A model generated the notes under the pieces. That model was not told the DNA's origin, made no database searches, and saw only the letters and a list, made by a program, of their open reading frames with translations. Shown here piece after piece: positions 44,361 to 51,997 of a DNA stretch of 64,000 nt; position 1 is the first letter of the stretch; every line of letters begins with the position of its first letter. The stretch covers positions 806,001 through 870,000 of the forward strand of contig NZ_JAOTEM010000001.1 in assembly GCF_025628985.1 (NCBI RefSeq), given 5' to 3'. Both the position numbers and the translations under genes were made by a program. Source of the DNA: Chryseobacterium edaphi (GTDB lineage: Bacteria; Bacteroidota; Bacteroidia; Flavobacteriales; Weeksellaceae).

Positions 44361-44720
44361 ATGAATCATAAAGATGCCGTTACAGAGATCATTAAAACGA
44401 TCCCGGAAACACAGGAAGACTTTAAAGAATCTTACAAGACCAATTCACCATTTATGGTGATCAGTGTCTTTACGAAACAGATCAGAAGGCTGATTAAAGA
44501 AAACGATCAGAAAATTCTGATTAAGTCGATTCTCAAAATGAATAAGCTTTACAGCAAAGGTGACGCGGCGTTGAAGAATGCAATAGAAAACATTTTCATC
44601 TATTCTCTGGACAGTTTTACATTCTGCTGCGAACCAACGTACAAAAAAATGATTTTCAGTAAAATGTCACCGCCCTTACAGGAAAACTACCTTCATCAGG
44701 TATACAAATCAGGAATTTAA
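44361..44720 (+). CDS. Conserved small protein of the kdp locus (DUF7674-like)
   Basis: This is a 119-residue soluble, helical, basic protein: MNHKDAVTEIIKTIPETQEDF, then RLIKENDQKILIKSILKMNKLY and ALKNAIENIFIYSLDSFTFCC. It resembles DUF7674 proteins found near Kdp genes in other Bacteroidota, though I cannot confirm the assignment without a search. Its place as first gene of the kdp operon suggests a regulatory or assembly role. A partial sigma-54-like match (TTGGCA at 44330, C at the -12 place) lies about 25 bases before its start. Confidence 0.7.
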   Translation: MNHKDAVTEIIKTIPETQEDFKESYKTNSPFMVISVFTKQIRRLIKENDQKILIKSILKMNKLYSKGDAALKNAIENIFIYSLDSFTFCCEPTYKKMIFSKMSPPLQENYLHQVYKSGI

Positions 44721-44733
44721 AATTTTAAAAATT

Positions 44734-44795
44734 AAGGTCGCTATGATTCGGAAATGCAGACTGCATAGACGGTCTTGACTAATCGGGAAGACTTT
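44734..44795 (+). promoter_or_regulatory. Kdp leader-like element, copy A
   Basis: The block GGTCGCTATGATTCGGAAA (44736-44754) and the 3' block GACTAATCGGGAAGAC (44777-44792) recur before kdpB at 47006-47024 and 47065-47079. Possible pairings are AAGGTC (44734) with GACTTT (44790), an ATGCA/TGCAT hairpin between the blocks, and GTCTT (44772) with AAGAC (44788). The first and last pairings share the same GAC, so they exclude each other, as in a switch. A tiny open frame (44743-44778) also runs through it. Confidence 0.55.
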
Positions 44796-44817
44796 TAAAA
44801 ACAATAAAAATTTATAT

Positions 44818-44958
44818 ATGAAATCAAAAATCAGAAAAATCGGAAACTGGCAGGAATGGAAATCAATTCGTGGAAAACACGATTTTGAAATGATAACAAT
44901 TAACGTAGCGGTTATTCTCGGAGTGTTTGTAGCAGCGGCAATTATTCAGTTTAATTAA
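44818..44958 (+). CDS. Small single-span membrane protein of the kdp operon
   Basis: This 46-codon gene was found by reading the gap between the DUF7674-like gene and kdpA. The product has a basic, Trp-rich N-terminus (MKSKIRKIGNWQEWKSIRG) and one C-terminal membrane span (INVAVILGVFVAAAIIQFN). It is one of four tiny genes between the leader-like element and kdpA. Conservation in other kdp loci would be needed to be sure; function unknown. Confidence 0.6.
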   Translation: MKSKIRKIGNWQEWKSIRGKHDFEMITINVAVILGVFVAAAIIQFN

Positions 44959-44971
44959 AAGAAAAAAGAAA

Positions 44972-45055
44972 ATGATCACAGTTATTTTATTGGCTTCGGG
45001 AGCAGTACTCTTCGCTCTGTTTTACTTTTTGGTAGAATATTTTGAAAAGATTTGA
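44972..45055 (+). CDS. Tiny hydrophobic peptide gene of the kdp operon
   Basis: A 27-codon frame, ATG at 44972 to TGA at 45053-45055, encodes a single hydrophobic helix (MITVILLASGAVLFALFYFL) with an acidic/basic end (VEYFEKI). It sits 13 bases after the previous small gene and 17 bases before kdpF. It is KdpF-like in size and could be a second small Kdp subunit; unconfirmed. Confidence 0.5.
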   Translation: MITVILLASGAVLFALFYFLVEYFEKI

Positions 45056-45072
45056 AAATTAAAAACGTACTC

Positions 45073-45150
45073 ATGACCCTATTATTTATCACAGCAATAG
45101 CCATATTCTTCTACATGATTTATGTACTCGTAAAACCGGAAGAATTTTAA
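45073..45150 (+). CDS. kdpF: K+-transporting ATPase small subunit KdpF
   Basis: This 25-residue single-span peptide, MTLLFITAIAIFFYMIYVLV followed by KPEEF, has the typical KdpF ending (membrane helix, then KPE-F). KdpF stabilises the KdpFABC complex in the inner membrane. It lies upstream of kdpA, with one more small gene between them. Confidence 0.8.
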   Translation: MTLLFITAIAIFFYMIYVLVKPEEF

Positions 45151-45167
45151 ATCAAACTTATAATCAA

Positions 45168-45287
45168 ATGAGCCGTAAGATTTTACATGAAATAAAAGAA
45201 TGGAGCGTAATGATCTTTTGGATTTGCTTCGTAATCGCTTTTATCTACCTGATTTTTACGGTTAAAAAATTTGCATTAATTCATTAA
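45168..45287 (+). CDS. Small single-span membrane protein directly before kdpA
   Basis: This 39-codon gene, ATG at 45168, ends six bases before the kdpA start. The product has a charged N-terminus (MSRKILHEIKEW) and one membrane helix (VMIFWICFVIAFIYLIF) with a basic tail. It does not match KdpF. Its tight spacing to kdpA suggests cotranscription and perhaps a role in the transporter complex. Confidence 0.55.
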   Translation: MSRKILHEIKEWSVMIFWICFVIAFIYLIFTVKKFALIH

Positions 45288-45293
45288 ACAACT

Positions 45294-46982
45294 ATGAACA
45301 CTGAAATTTTTGGAATAATAGCCATGTTTCTGGTAACGCTTATTCTGGCGATACCATTTGGAAAATACATTGCTAAAGTCTATGCGGGAGAGAAAACCTT
45401 TCTTGATCCCGTTTTCAAACCTGTAGAATCGATGATCTACAAAATCTCAGGTATCAATCCTGAAAACGAGATGAACTGGAAGCAGCATCTGAGTGCACTT
45501 CTGACGATTAATTTTTTATGGTTTTTCATCAGTATGCTCGTCCTCATGAACATGAGCTGGCTTCCACTCAATCCCGACGGAAACCCGGATATGTCACCTG
45601 ATTTAGCATTTAATACAACCATTTCATTTTTAGTCAACTGTAATCTTCAGCATTATTCCGGTGAAACAGGTTTAAGCTATCTCGGACAGATCTGGCTGAT
45701 GTTTCTTCAGTTTGTTTCCGCAGCAACGGGAATGGCTGCAGCGATTGTTATTTTCAAAGCTTTCCGTGAAAAATCTACCGAAAAACTGGGGAATTTCTAC
45801 GATTATTTTTTGAAGTCCAATACAAGAATCTTTCTTCCGCTTTCATTACTCATGGGTGCAGTACTTCTTTTTGAAGGAGTACCGATGACATTTGAAGGAA
45901 AAGATAAAGTAATAACGCTTCAGGGAAGCGGCGCTGAAGTTTCTACCGGTCCGGTCGCGGCATTTGTGCCTATCAAACATATCGGAACAAATGGAGGTGG
46001 TTTCTTTGGAGCCAACAGTGCTCATCCGTTCGAAAATCCTACCTATTTTACCAATATGGTTGAGATGATTTCGCAATTAATTATTCCTATGGCTATGGTT
46101 TTTACGTTTGGTCATTTTATCAGAAGGAAAAAATTCGGATATATAATTTTTGGAGTCATGACGGCAGGTTTTCTTCTTCTTGCAATCCCAACCATAACTA
46201 TGGAAATGAATGGAAATCCTGCCATTTCAGCAATGGGAATCGATCAGTCACTTGGCGCAATGGAGGGTAAAGAAATAAGATTTGGTGCTGCAGCTTCAGG
46301 GTTTTGGAGTATTGTGACAACGGTTATTTCTACAGGATCTGTTAACTCAATGCACGACAGTTCTGTTCCGCTTTCCGGAATGACCCAGATGTTGGCAATG
46401 ATGGTCAATGCGTTTTATGGTGGTGACGGAGCGGGTATTTTAAACATATTTATTTATATCATTCTTGCGGTATTTATCAGCGGTCTAATGGTGGGTAGAA
46501 CTCCCGAATTTTTAGGCAAAAAAATCGAAGCAAGAGAAATGAAAATCGCAATGATTGTTGCCCTTTTTCATCCGTTTTTGATTTTGGCAGGAGCCGCAAT
46601 TGCAACTGCTTTTCCTGATATAGGAACAAGTACGCTCAACAATCCAGGTTTTCATGGTTTCAGTGAAGTTTTGTATGAATTTACTTCATCTGCAGCCAAT
46701 AACGGAAGTGGTTTTGAAGGTCTGGGTGATAATAATCCTTTCTGGAATATCTCGACAGGAATTGTTCTTTTACTTGGTCGTTTTTTACCGATTATCGGTC
46801 CAATTGCGATTGCGGGTTTACTGGCTCAGAAAAAATACATTCCCGAAGGTGAAGGAACGCTTAAAACCGATACCTCAACTTTTGGACTCATGATTTTTGC
46901 GGTCATTGCCATCATTGCAGCATTAGCATTCTTTCCGGCATTGGCTTTAGGTCCAATTGCGGAATATTTTTCACTGAAATAA
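45294..46982 (+). CDS. kdpA: Potassium-transporting ATPase subunit A
   Basis: KdpA is the K+-selective channel-like subunit of the KdpFABC pump. The 562-residue length is normal. Ten or so membrane helices and the four selectivity-filter repeats are recognisable, for example NCNLQHYSGETGLSYL near 115, TNGGGFFGANSAHPFENPT near 232, and GSVNSMHDSSVPLSGM near 350. It is the first large gene of kdpABC and is separated from kdpB by 123 bases that carry a second copy of a leader-like element. Confidence 0.97.
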   Translation: MNTEIFGIIAMFLVTLILAIPFGKYIAKVYAGEKTFLDPVFKPVESMIYKISGINPENEMNWKQHLSALLTINFLWFFISMLVLMNMSWLPLNPDGNPDMSPDLAFNTTISFLVNCNLQHYSGETGLSYLGQIWLMFLQFVSAATGMAAAIVIFKAFREKSTEKLGNFYDYFLKSNTRIFLPLSLLMGAVLLFEGVPMTFEGKDKVITLQGSGAEVSTGPVAAFVPIKHIGTNGGGFFGANSAHPFENPTYFTNMVEMISQLIIPMAMVFTFGHFIRRKKFGYIIFGVMTAGFLLLAIPTITMEMNGNPAISAMGIDQSLGAMEGKEIRFGAAASGFWSIVTTVISTGSVNSMHDSSVPLSGMTQMLAMMVNAFYGGDGAGILNIFIYIILAVFISGLMVGRTPEFLGKKIEAREMKIAMIVALFHPFLILAGAAIATAFPDIGTSTLNNPGFHGFSEVLYEFTSSAANNGSGFEGLGDNNPFWNISTGIVLLLGRFLPIIGPIAIAGLLAQKKYIPEGEGTLKTDTSTFGLMIFAVIAIIAALAFFPALALGPIAEYFSLK

Positions 46983-47003
46983 AATAGATAAAGAAAATAA
47001 AAT

Positions 47004-47083
47004 GAAGTCGCCATGATTTGGAAACAAAACCAAATAAAGATTCGGCGATCGCATTAACTGTCCCGACTATTGGGATGACCTTC
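47004..47083 (+). promoter_or_regulatory. Kdp leader-like element, copy B
   Basis: AGTCGCCATGATTTGGAAA (47006-47024) matches copy A at 16 of 19 positions, and GACTATTGGGATGAC (47065-47079) matches at 13 of 15 with one gap. Arms GAAGTC (47004) and GAC-CTTC (47077-47083) can close the element, and TCCC (47061) pairs with GGGA (47072). The middle is longer than in copy A. A tiny frame 47013-47057 runs through it, encoding a peptide similar to that in copy A. Confidence 0.55.
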
Positions 47084-47105
47084 AAATAAAAATAAATATC
47101 TCCAA

Positions 47106-49112
47106 ATGAATAATAAATCATTGTTTCAAAAAGAACTGATGCAGGAAGCTCTTGTGCAGTCTTTTGTAAAACTCAATCCCAAAACGATGTTCAGAAATCC
47201 AGTTATGTTTCTGGTCTGGATTGGAACTCTCGTCATGTTCATCGTAAGTATATGGACTTTAACAGGAGAAAAATCTCAGGGTAGTTTTGCTTATAATTTC
47301 ACGGTTTTTATCATTCTCTTACTAACGGTTCTGTTCGGTAATTTTGCTGAAGCGATCGCAGAAGCGAGAGGAAAAGCCCAGGCAGACAGTCTTCGTAAAA
47401 CGAGGGAAGAAACTCCGGCTAAATTGCGTGACGGAAGTATAATTTCATCCTCAAAACTACAGAAAGGTGACATCTTTGTATGCGAAGCCGGAGACATCAT
47501 TGCGTCTGACGGAGAAATTATTGAAGGTTTGGCAACCATTGATGAAAGTGCCATCACCGGAGAATCTGCTCCCGTTATTCGGGAGTCTGGTGGAGATAAA
47601 AGTTCTGTAACAGGAGGTACAAAGGTTCTTTCAGACAGAATTGTTGTAAAAGTAACCACTCAGCCTGGCGAAAGTTTTTTAGATAAAATGATTGCATTGG
47701 TAGAAGGTGCCTCAAGACAGAAAACACCCAACGAAATTGCATTAACGATTTTACTTGCAGGATTTACTTTAGTGTTTATCATCGTCTGTATCACCTTAAA
47801 GCCTTTTGCAGATTATGCCAATGTAAGCATTACCATTGCATCATTTATCTCACTTTTTGTATGTCTGATTCCTACCACAATCGGTGGACTCCTATCCGCA
47901 ATCGGTATTGCCGGAATGGACAGAGCGCTGCGCGCCAATGTCATCACTAAAAGTGGAAAAGCGGTGGAAACTGCAGGTGATATTGATGTTCTTCTGCTGG
48001 ATAAAACCGGAACCATAACCATTGGAAACCGTAAAGCGACTCATTTTTATGCCGCCCACAATGTGGACGAAAAAGAACTGATAAAAGCTGCTGTACTAAG
48101 TTCAATGACTGACGAAACTCCTGAAGGGAAATCAATTGTTGAACTGGCTGGAATTGATCCTTCAACCTATTCAATGGAGAATCCTGAATATATTAAATTC
48201 ACTGCTGAGACAAGAAGTTCCGGAGTGAACTATGAAAACGTTCGTATCCGAAAAGGTGCAACAGATGCCATTAAAAATATCGTTCTTAGTGCAGGAAATA
48301 CCTTTCCACAGGAAACTGATGATAAAGTAAAAGAAATTTCACAAAACGGTGGAACTCCGCTTGTCGTTTCTGAAAACGAAAAAGTTCTGGGTGTAATCGA
48401 ACTTCAGGATATCATCAAACCAGGAATCAATGAACGTTTTGACCGTCTCAGAAAAATGGGGATCAAAACAGTAATGGTAACCGGTGATAATCCGCTTACT
48501 GCAAAATTCATTGCTGAGAAAGCTGGTGTTGACGATTTTATTGCTGAAGCAAAACCTGAAGACAAAATGAATTACATCAAGAAAGAACAGACTGAAGGAC
48601 GTCTGGTTGCCATGATGGGAGATGGTACTAATGATGCTCCGGCTTTGGCACAAGCCGATGTAGGTGTTGCAATGAACAGCGGAACTCAGGCTGCAAAGGA
48701 AGCTGGAAACATGGTTGATCTGGATAATGACCCCACGAAACTAATTGAGGTTGTAGAAATCGGGAAACAGTTACTAATGACAAGAGGAACGCTGACTACG
48801 TTCAGTATTGCAAATGACGTTGCGAAATATTTTGCCATTATTCCTGCACTTTTTATCACTGCGATTCCGGCTTTGCAGGGACTTAATATTATGAATCTTC
48901 ACAGTCCGGAAAGTGCGATTCTTTCAGCAGTTATTTTTAACGCGATCATCATTCCTATTCTGATTCCTTTGGCTCTGAAAGGGGTGGCGTACAAACCGAT
49001 CGGTGCATCAGCTTTGCTGAGACGTAATCTGTTGATTTTCGGACTTGGCGGTGTTGTTATTCCATTTATAGGAATTAAAATTATCGATCTTTTAGTTTCA
49101 TTATTCTTTTAA
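47106..49112 (+). CDS. kdpB: Potassium-transporting ATPase subunit B (P-type ATPase)
   Basis: KdpB is the catalytic ATP-hydrolysing subunit. The 668-residue protein shows all P-type motifs: [10 protein letters not shown], the phosphorylation motif [10 protein letters not shown] (Asp about residue 299), KGA in [18 protein letters not shown], and [19 protein letters not shown]. Length is typical of KdpB (about 670-690). It acts in the inner membrane with KdpA and KdpC. Confidence 0.98.
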   Translation: MNNKSLFQKELMQEALVQSFVKLNPKTMFRNPVMFLVWIGTLVMFIVSIWTLTGEKSQGSFAYNFTVFIILLLTVLFGNFAEAIAEARGKAQADSLRKTREETPAKLRDGSIISSSKLQKGDIFVCEAGDIIASDGEIIEGLATIDESAITGESAPVIRESGGDKSSVTGGTKVLSDRIVVKVTTQPGESFLDKMIALVEGASRQKTPNEIALTILLAGFTLVFIIVCITLKPFADYANVSITIASFISLFVCLIPTTIGGLLSAIGIAGMDRALRANVITKSGKAVETAGDIDVLLLDKTGTITIGNRKATHFYAAHNVDEKELIKAAVLSSMTDETPEGKSIVELAGIDPSTYSMENPEYIKFTAETRSSGVNYENVRIRKGATDAIKNIVLSAGNTFPQETDDKVKEISQNGGTPLVVSENEKVLGVIELQDIIKPGINERFDRLRKMGIKTVMVTGDNPLTAKFIAEKAGVDDFIAEAKPEDKMNYIKKEQTEGRLVAMMGDGTNDAPALAQADVGVAMNSGTQAAKEAGNMVDLDNDPTKLIEVVEIGKQLLMTRGTLTTFSIANDVAKYFAIIPALFITAIPALQGLNIMNLHSPESAILSAVIFNAIIIPILIPLALKGVAYKPIGASALLRRNLLIFGLGGVVIPFIGIKIIDLLVSLFF

Positions 49113-49123
49113 AATTATTAAAA

Positions 49124-49690
49124 ATGAAAAAACATATTTTACCTGCCATAAAATTAACGGCAATGTGCATTATACTTTTTGCTGTTATTTATCCTGCTTT
49201 GGTTTTTGCAATGGCTCAGTTGGCACCCAATCACGGGAAAGGAAAAACTGTGGAGTCCGACAATAAAAAATATTACTTAAATATAGGACAAGCTTTCACA
49301 GAAGATCGGTATTTCTTATCAAGACCTTCTGCTGTAGATTATAATTCTGCAGGATCGGGTGGAAGCAACAAAGCGCCTTCAAATAAAGAATATCTTCAGC
49401 TGGTTCAGGCTCGTATTGATACCTTGATGATGAAAAATCCGGGACTTGCAAAATCTCAAATTCCTGCTGATCTGGTAACGGCAAGTGGGAGCGGATTAGA
49501 TCCTAATTTTTCTGTACAGGCTGCAAAGGTTCAGGCTAAAAGAATCGCGAAAGTCAGAAATTTAGATGAGTCAAAAGTCAATATGCTGATTGATGAGAAT
49601 ACTGAGAAACCTTTCCTCGGAATGTTCGGACCTGAAAAAATCAACGTCCTACAGCTGAATATTGCGCTGGATCAACTTGCCAAAAAGTAA
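49124..49690 (+). CDS. kdpC: Potassium-transporting ATPase subunit C
   Basis: The 188-residue KdpC has one N-terminal membrane helix (IKLTAMCIILFAVIYPALVFAMAQ) and a periplasm-facing domain with the family pattern FLSRPSAVDYNSAGSGGSN, VTASGSGLDPNFSVQAAKVQ and the C-terminal FGPEKINVLQLNIALD. It supports ATP binding by KdpB and completes the complex. It starts 11 bases after kdpB. Confidence 0.97.
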   Translation: MKKHILPAIKLTAMCIILFAVIYPALVFAMAQLAPNHGKGKTVESDNKKYYLNIGQAFTEDRYFLSRPSAVDYNSAGSGGSNKAPSNKEYLQLVQARIDTLMMKNPGLAKSQIPADLVTASGSGLDPNFSVQAAKVQAKRIAKVRNLDESKVNMLIDENTEKPFLGMFGPEKINVLQLNIALDQLAKK

Positions 49691-49729
49691 TTGCAAAAGA
49701 ATAACTTAAAATATTTATATTAGAATTTA

Positions 49730-50809
49730 ATGAAAAAAATAATATTTGGACTTTTAGCGGTATTGAGTATATCCGTAAAAGCTCAGAATGATTCACTTAA
49801 AAAACCGCTTATCATCAGTGGGTATGCAGAAGTTTATTATCAGGCAGATTTTAATAATCCTAAAAATAATACTCGTCCGTCATTTGTATACAGCCACAAT
49901 AGAAATAATGAAGTGAATGTTAATCTTGCATTCATTAAAGCAGGATACAGTACAGATCAAATTCGTGCAAATATTGCAATCGCTGCAGGAACATACATGA
50001 ATGCAAATTATGCTGCGGAACAGGGCGTGATGAAAAATATTTACGAAGCCAATGCAGGATTCAAAATCTCAAAAAAACATGATTTATGGATTGATGCAGG
50101 AATTTTCTCTTCCCATCTTGGCTTTGAAAGTGCTATAGGAAAAGATAACTGGACTTTAACGAGAAGTCTTTTCGCAGATAATTCTCCTTATTTTGAGACC
50201 GGCGCTAAAATTTCATACACTTCGGAAAGTGGAAAATGGTTTTTAAGCGGACTTGTTTTAAACGGATGGCAGCGAATTAAAAGAGTTGATGGAAACACAA
50301 CTCCTGCCTTCGGACATCAGATCATTTTTAAACCTAATGAAAAACTGACGCTGAACAGCGGATCTTTTGTAGGAAATGATAAACCTGACAGTCTCAGACA
50401 AATGCGCTATTTCCACAATTTATACGGAATATATCAGATCAGCAAAAAAATTGGCATTACCGCCGGTTTCGATATTGGAGCTGAGCAGAGAGCAAAAGGA
50501 AGCGAGCAGTATAATATTTGGTACACGCCGGTTTTAATTGCTAAATATTCACCAACAGAAAAATTCAGCATCACAGCAAGAGGCGAGTATTACCAGGATG
50601 AGAAAGGAGTTATTATTTCGACAGGATCAGAGAACGGTTTTAAAACTTTCGGTTATTCTTTAAACGCAGATTACAATATTCTTCCAAATCTTGTCTGGCG
50701 GACAGAGATCCGGAATCTAAACAGTAAAGACGCTATCTTTATGATGCGTGACAACGAAACTTCTAAAAACAGTCTTACTGCAGTCACAGCAATCGCTGTT
50801 TCATTTTAA
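49730..50809 (+). CDS. Outer membrane beta-barrel porin (BBP2-like) of the kdp locus
   Basis: The 359-residue protein has a signal peptide (MKKIIFGLLAVLSISVKAQ) and a mature part made of alternating strands with aromatic girdles, for example LIISGYAEVYYQADF at the start and SLNADYNILPNLVWRTEIRNL near the end; it closes with a terminal Phe (AIAVSF). This is the pattern of the BBP2 (OmpL-like) porin family. It follows kdpC after 39 bases without a terminator, so it is probably cotranscribed and supplies an outer-membrane path for K+; the link is inferred. Confidence 0.85.
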   Translation: MKKIIFGLLAVLSISVKAQNDSLKKPLIISGYAEVYYQADFNNPKNNTRPSFVYSHNRNNEVNVNLAFIKAGYSTDQIRANIAIAAGTYMNANYAAEQGVMKNIYEANAGFKISKKHDLWIDAGIFSSHLGFESAIGKDNWTLTRSLFADNSPYFETGAKISYTSESGKWFLSGLVLNGWQRIKRVDGNTTPAFGHQIIFKPNEKLTLNSGSFVGNDKPDSLRQMRYFHNLYGIYQISKKIGITAGFDIGAEQRAKGSEQYNIWYTPVLIAKYSPTEKFSITARGEYYQDEKGVIISTGSENGFKTFGYSLNADYNILPNLVWRTEIRNLNSKDAIFMMRDNETSKNSLTAVTAIAVSF

Positions 50810-50817
50810 ACCAGACA

Positions 50818-50850
50818 AAATCTCTCTGCCATTTTTGTGCGGAGAGATTT
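50818..50850 (+). terminator. Hairpin between the porin gene and the KdpD-like gene
   Basis: AAATCTCTC and GAGAGATTT pair perfectly, extended by GC pairs, around a T-rich loop. The sequence after it has only a short T-stretch, so termination may be partial, letting some transcription continue into kdpD. Confidence 0.65.
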
Positions 50851-50872
50851 GTAAATTTTATTTAAATCTAAA

Positions 50873-51997
50873 ATGGACGAACCCAAAAAATCGGCACAGG
50901 AATTTTTGCAGCTCATCAATACATCAAAAAGAGGAAAGCTGAAAATCTACATCGGTATGAGCGCAGGAGTCGGCAAAACGTACAGAATGCTTCAGGAAGC
51001 TCACGTTCTCTTGCAAAATGGAATTGATGTAAAAATTGGTTATATAGAAACCCACAACCGCAAAGAAACCCATAACTTACTTCACGGATTACCAGTAATT
51101 CCACGGAGAAAATTGTTTTATAAAGGGAAAGAACTTGAAGAACTTGATGTTCCTGCGATTATTGTACTCCGTCCCGAAATTGTAATAGTTGATGAGCTCG
51201 CACATACCAATATCGAAGGAAGCAAAAACAAAAAAAGATGGCAGGATGTGATGGAGATTTTGGATGCTGGAATCAATGTGATCAGTGCGGTCAATATTCA
51301 GCATATTGAAAGTCTGAATGAAGAAGTAAAAGCAGTAACAGGAATAGAAGTCACCGAGAGAATTCCGGATACTATACTTTCTGCTGCAGATGAGGTGGTG
51401 AATATCGATCTTACAGCCGATGAATTGATTTCCCGACTGAAAGATGGGAAAATCTATGATCAGAGTAAAGTGCAATCTGCTCTCAATAACTTTTTTAAAA
51501 ATGAAAATATTCTTCAGCTAAGAGAATTGGCTTTAAAAGAAGTCGCTTCTCAAGTTACAAGAAAAGTGGAAACTGAAATCGTAACCGGAAAAGTTTTAAA
51601 AAAAGAAAGATTTCTCGCCTGTATCAGTTCAAACGAAATTACTGCAAAAAATGTCATCCGAAAAACTGCAAGACTTGCCAATTATTATAACAGTCAGTGG
51701 TTTTTGCTGTATGTGCAGACTTCGAGAGAATCTCCCGACAGAATTGCGCTCAATAAACAGAGACATTTGATCAATAATTTTAGGTTAGCGACTGAATTAG
51801 GAGCAGATATCATTAAAATTCAAAGTAAAAATGTTGCAATGACCATTATGGAACAATGTGAAGAAAGGAAAATCACGACTGTTTGCATCGGAAAACCTCA
51901 TATTGATATCTGGAGAATTATTCTGGCAACAGATACTTTCAATTCGTTACTCAAAAGACTTTCAAAACAAAACGTAGATTTAGTAATTTTGTCTTAA
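50873..51997 (+). CDS. kdpD: KdpD-like sensor: KdpD and universal-stress domains only
   Basis: The 374-residue protein has the KdpD domain (about 20-230) with Walker A GMSAGVGKTYRML, EVK/GYIETHNRKET and Walker B IVIVDELAHTNIEGS, then a Usp-like domain (about 245-374) with YVQTSRESPDRIA and CIGKPHIDIWR. The four membrane helices and the histidine kinase half of classical KdpD are missing. The next gene supplies them: its ATG overlaps this stop by one base (TAATG). The pair therefore looks like a split KdpD. KdpD domains sense intracellular ligands such as c-di-AMP in some bacteria; that is not shown here. Confidence 0.92.
   Translation: MDEPKKSAQEFLQLINTSKRGKLKIYIGMSAGVGKTYRMLQEAHVLLQNGIDVKIGYIETHNRKETHNLLHGLPVIPRRKLFYKGKELEELDVPAIIVLRPEIVIVDELAHTNIEGSKNKKRWQDVMEILDAGINVISAVNIQHIESLNEEVKAVTGIEVTERIPDTILSAADEVVNIDLTADELISRLKDGKIYDQSKVQSALNNFFKNENILQLRELALKEVASQVTRKVETEIVTGKVLKKERFLACISSNEITAKNVIRKTARLANYYNSQWFLLYVQTSRESPDRIALNKQRHLINNFRLATELGADIIKIQSKNVAMTIMEQCEERKITTVCIGKPHIDIWRIILATDTFNSLLKRLSKQNVDLVILS

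Noticed and set aside
47081..47105. Separate promoter for kdpB
   Set aside because: No TAnnTTTG or sigma-54 match in the gap; the repeated leader-like element explains the space better.
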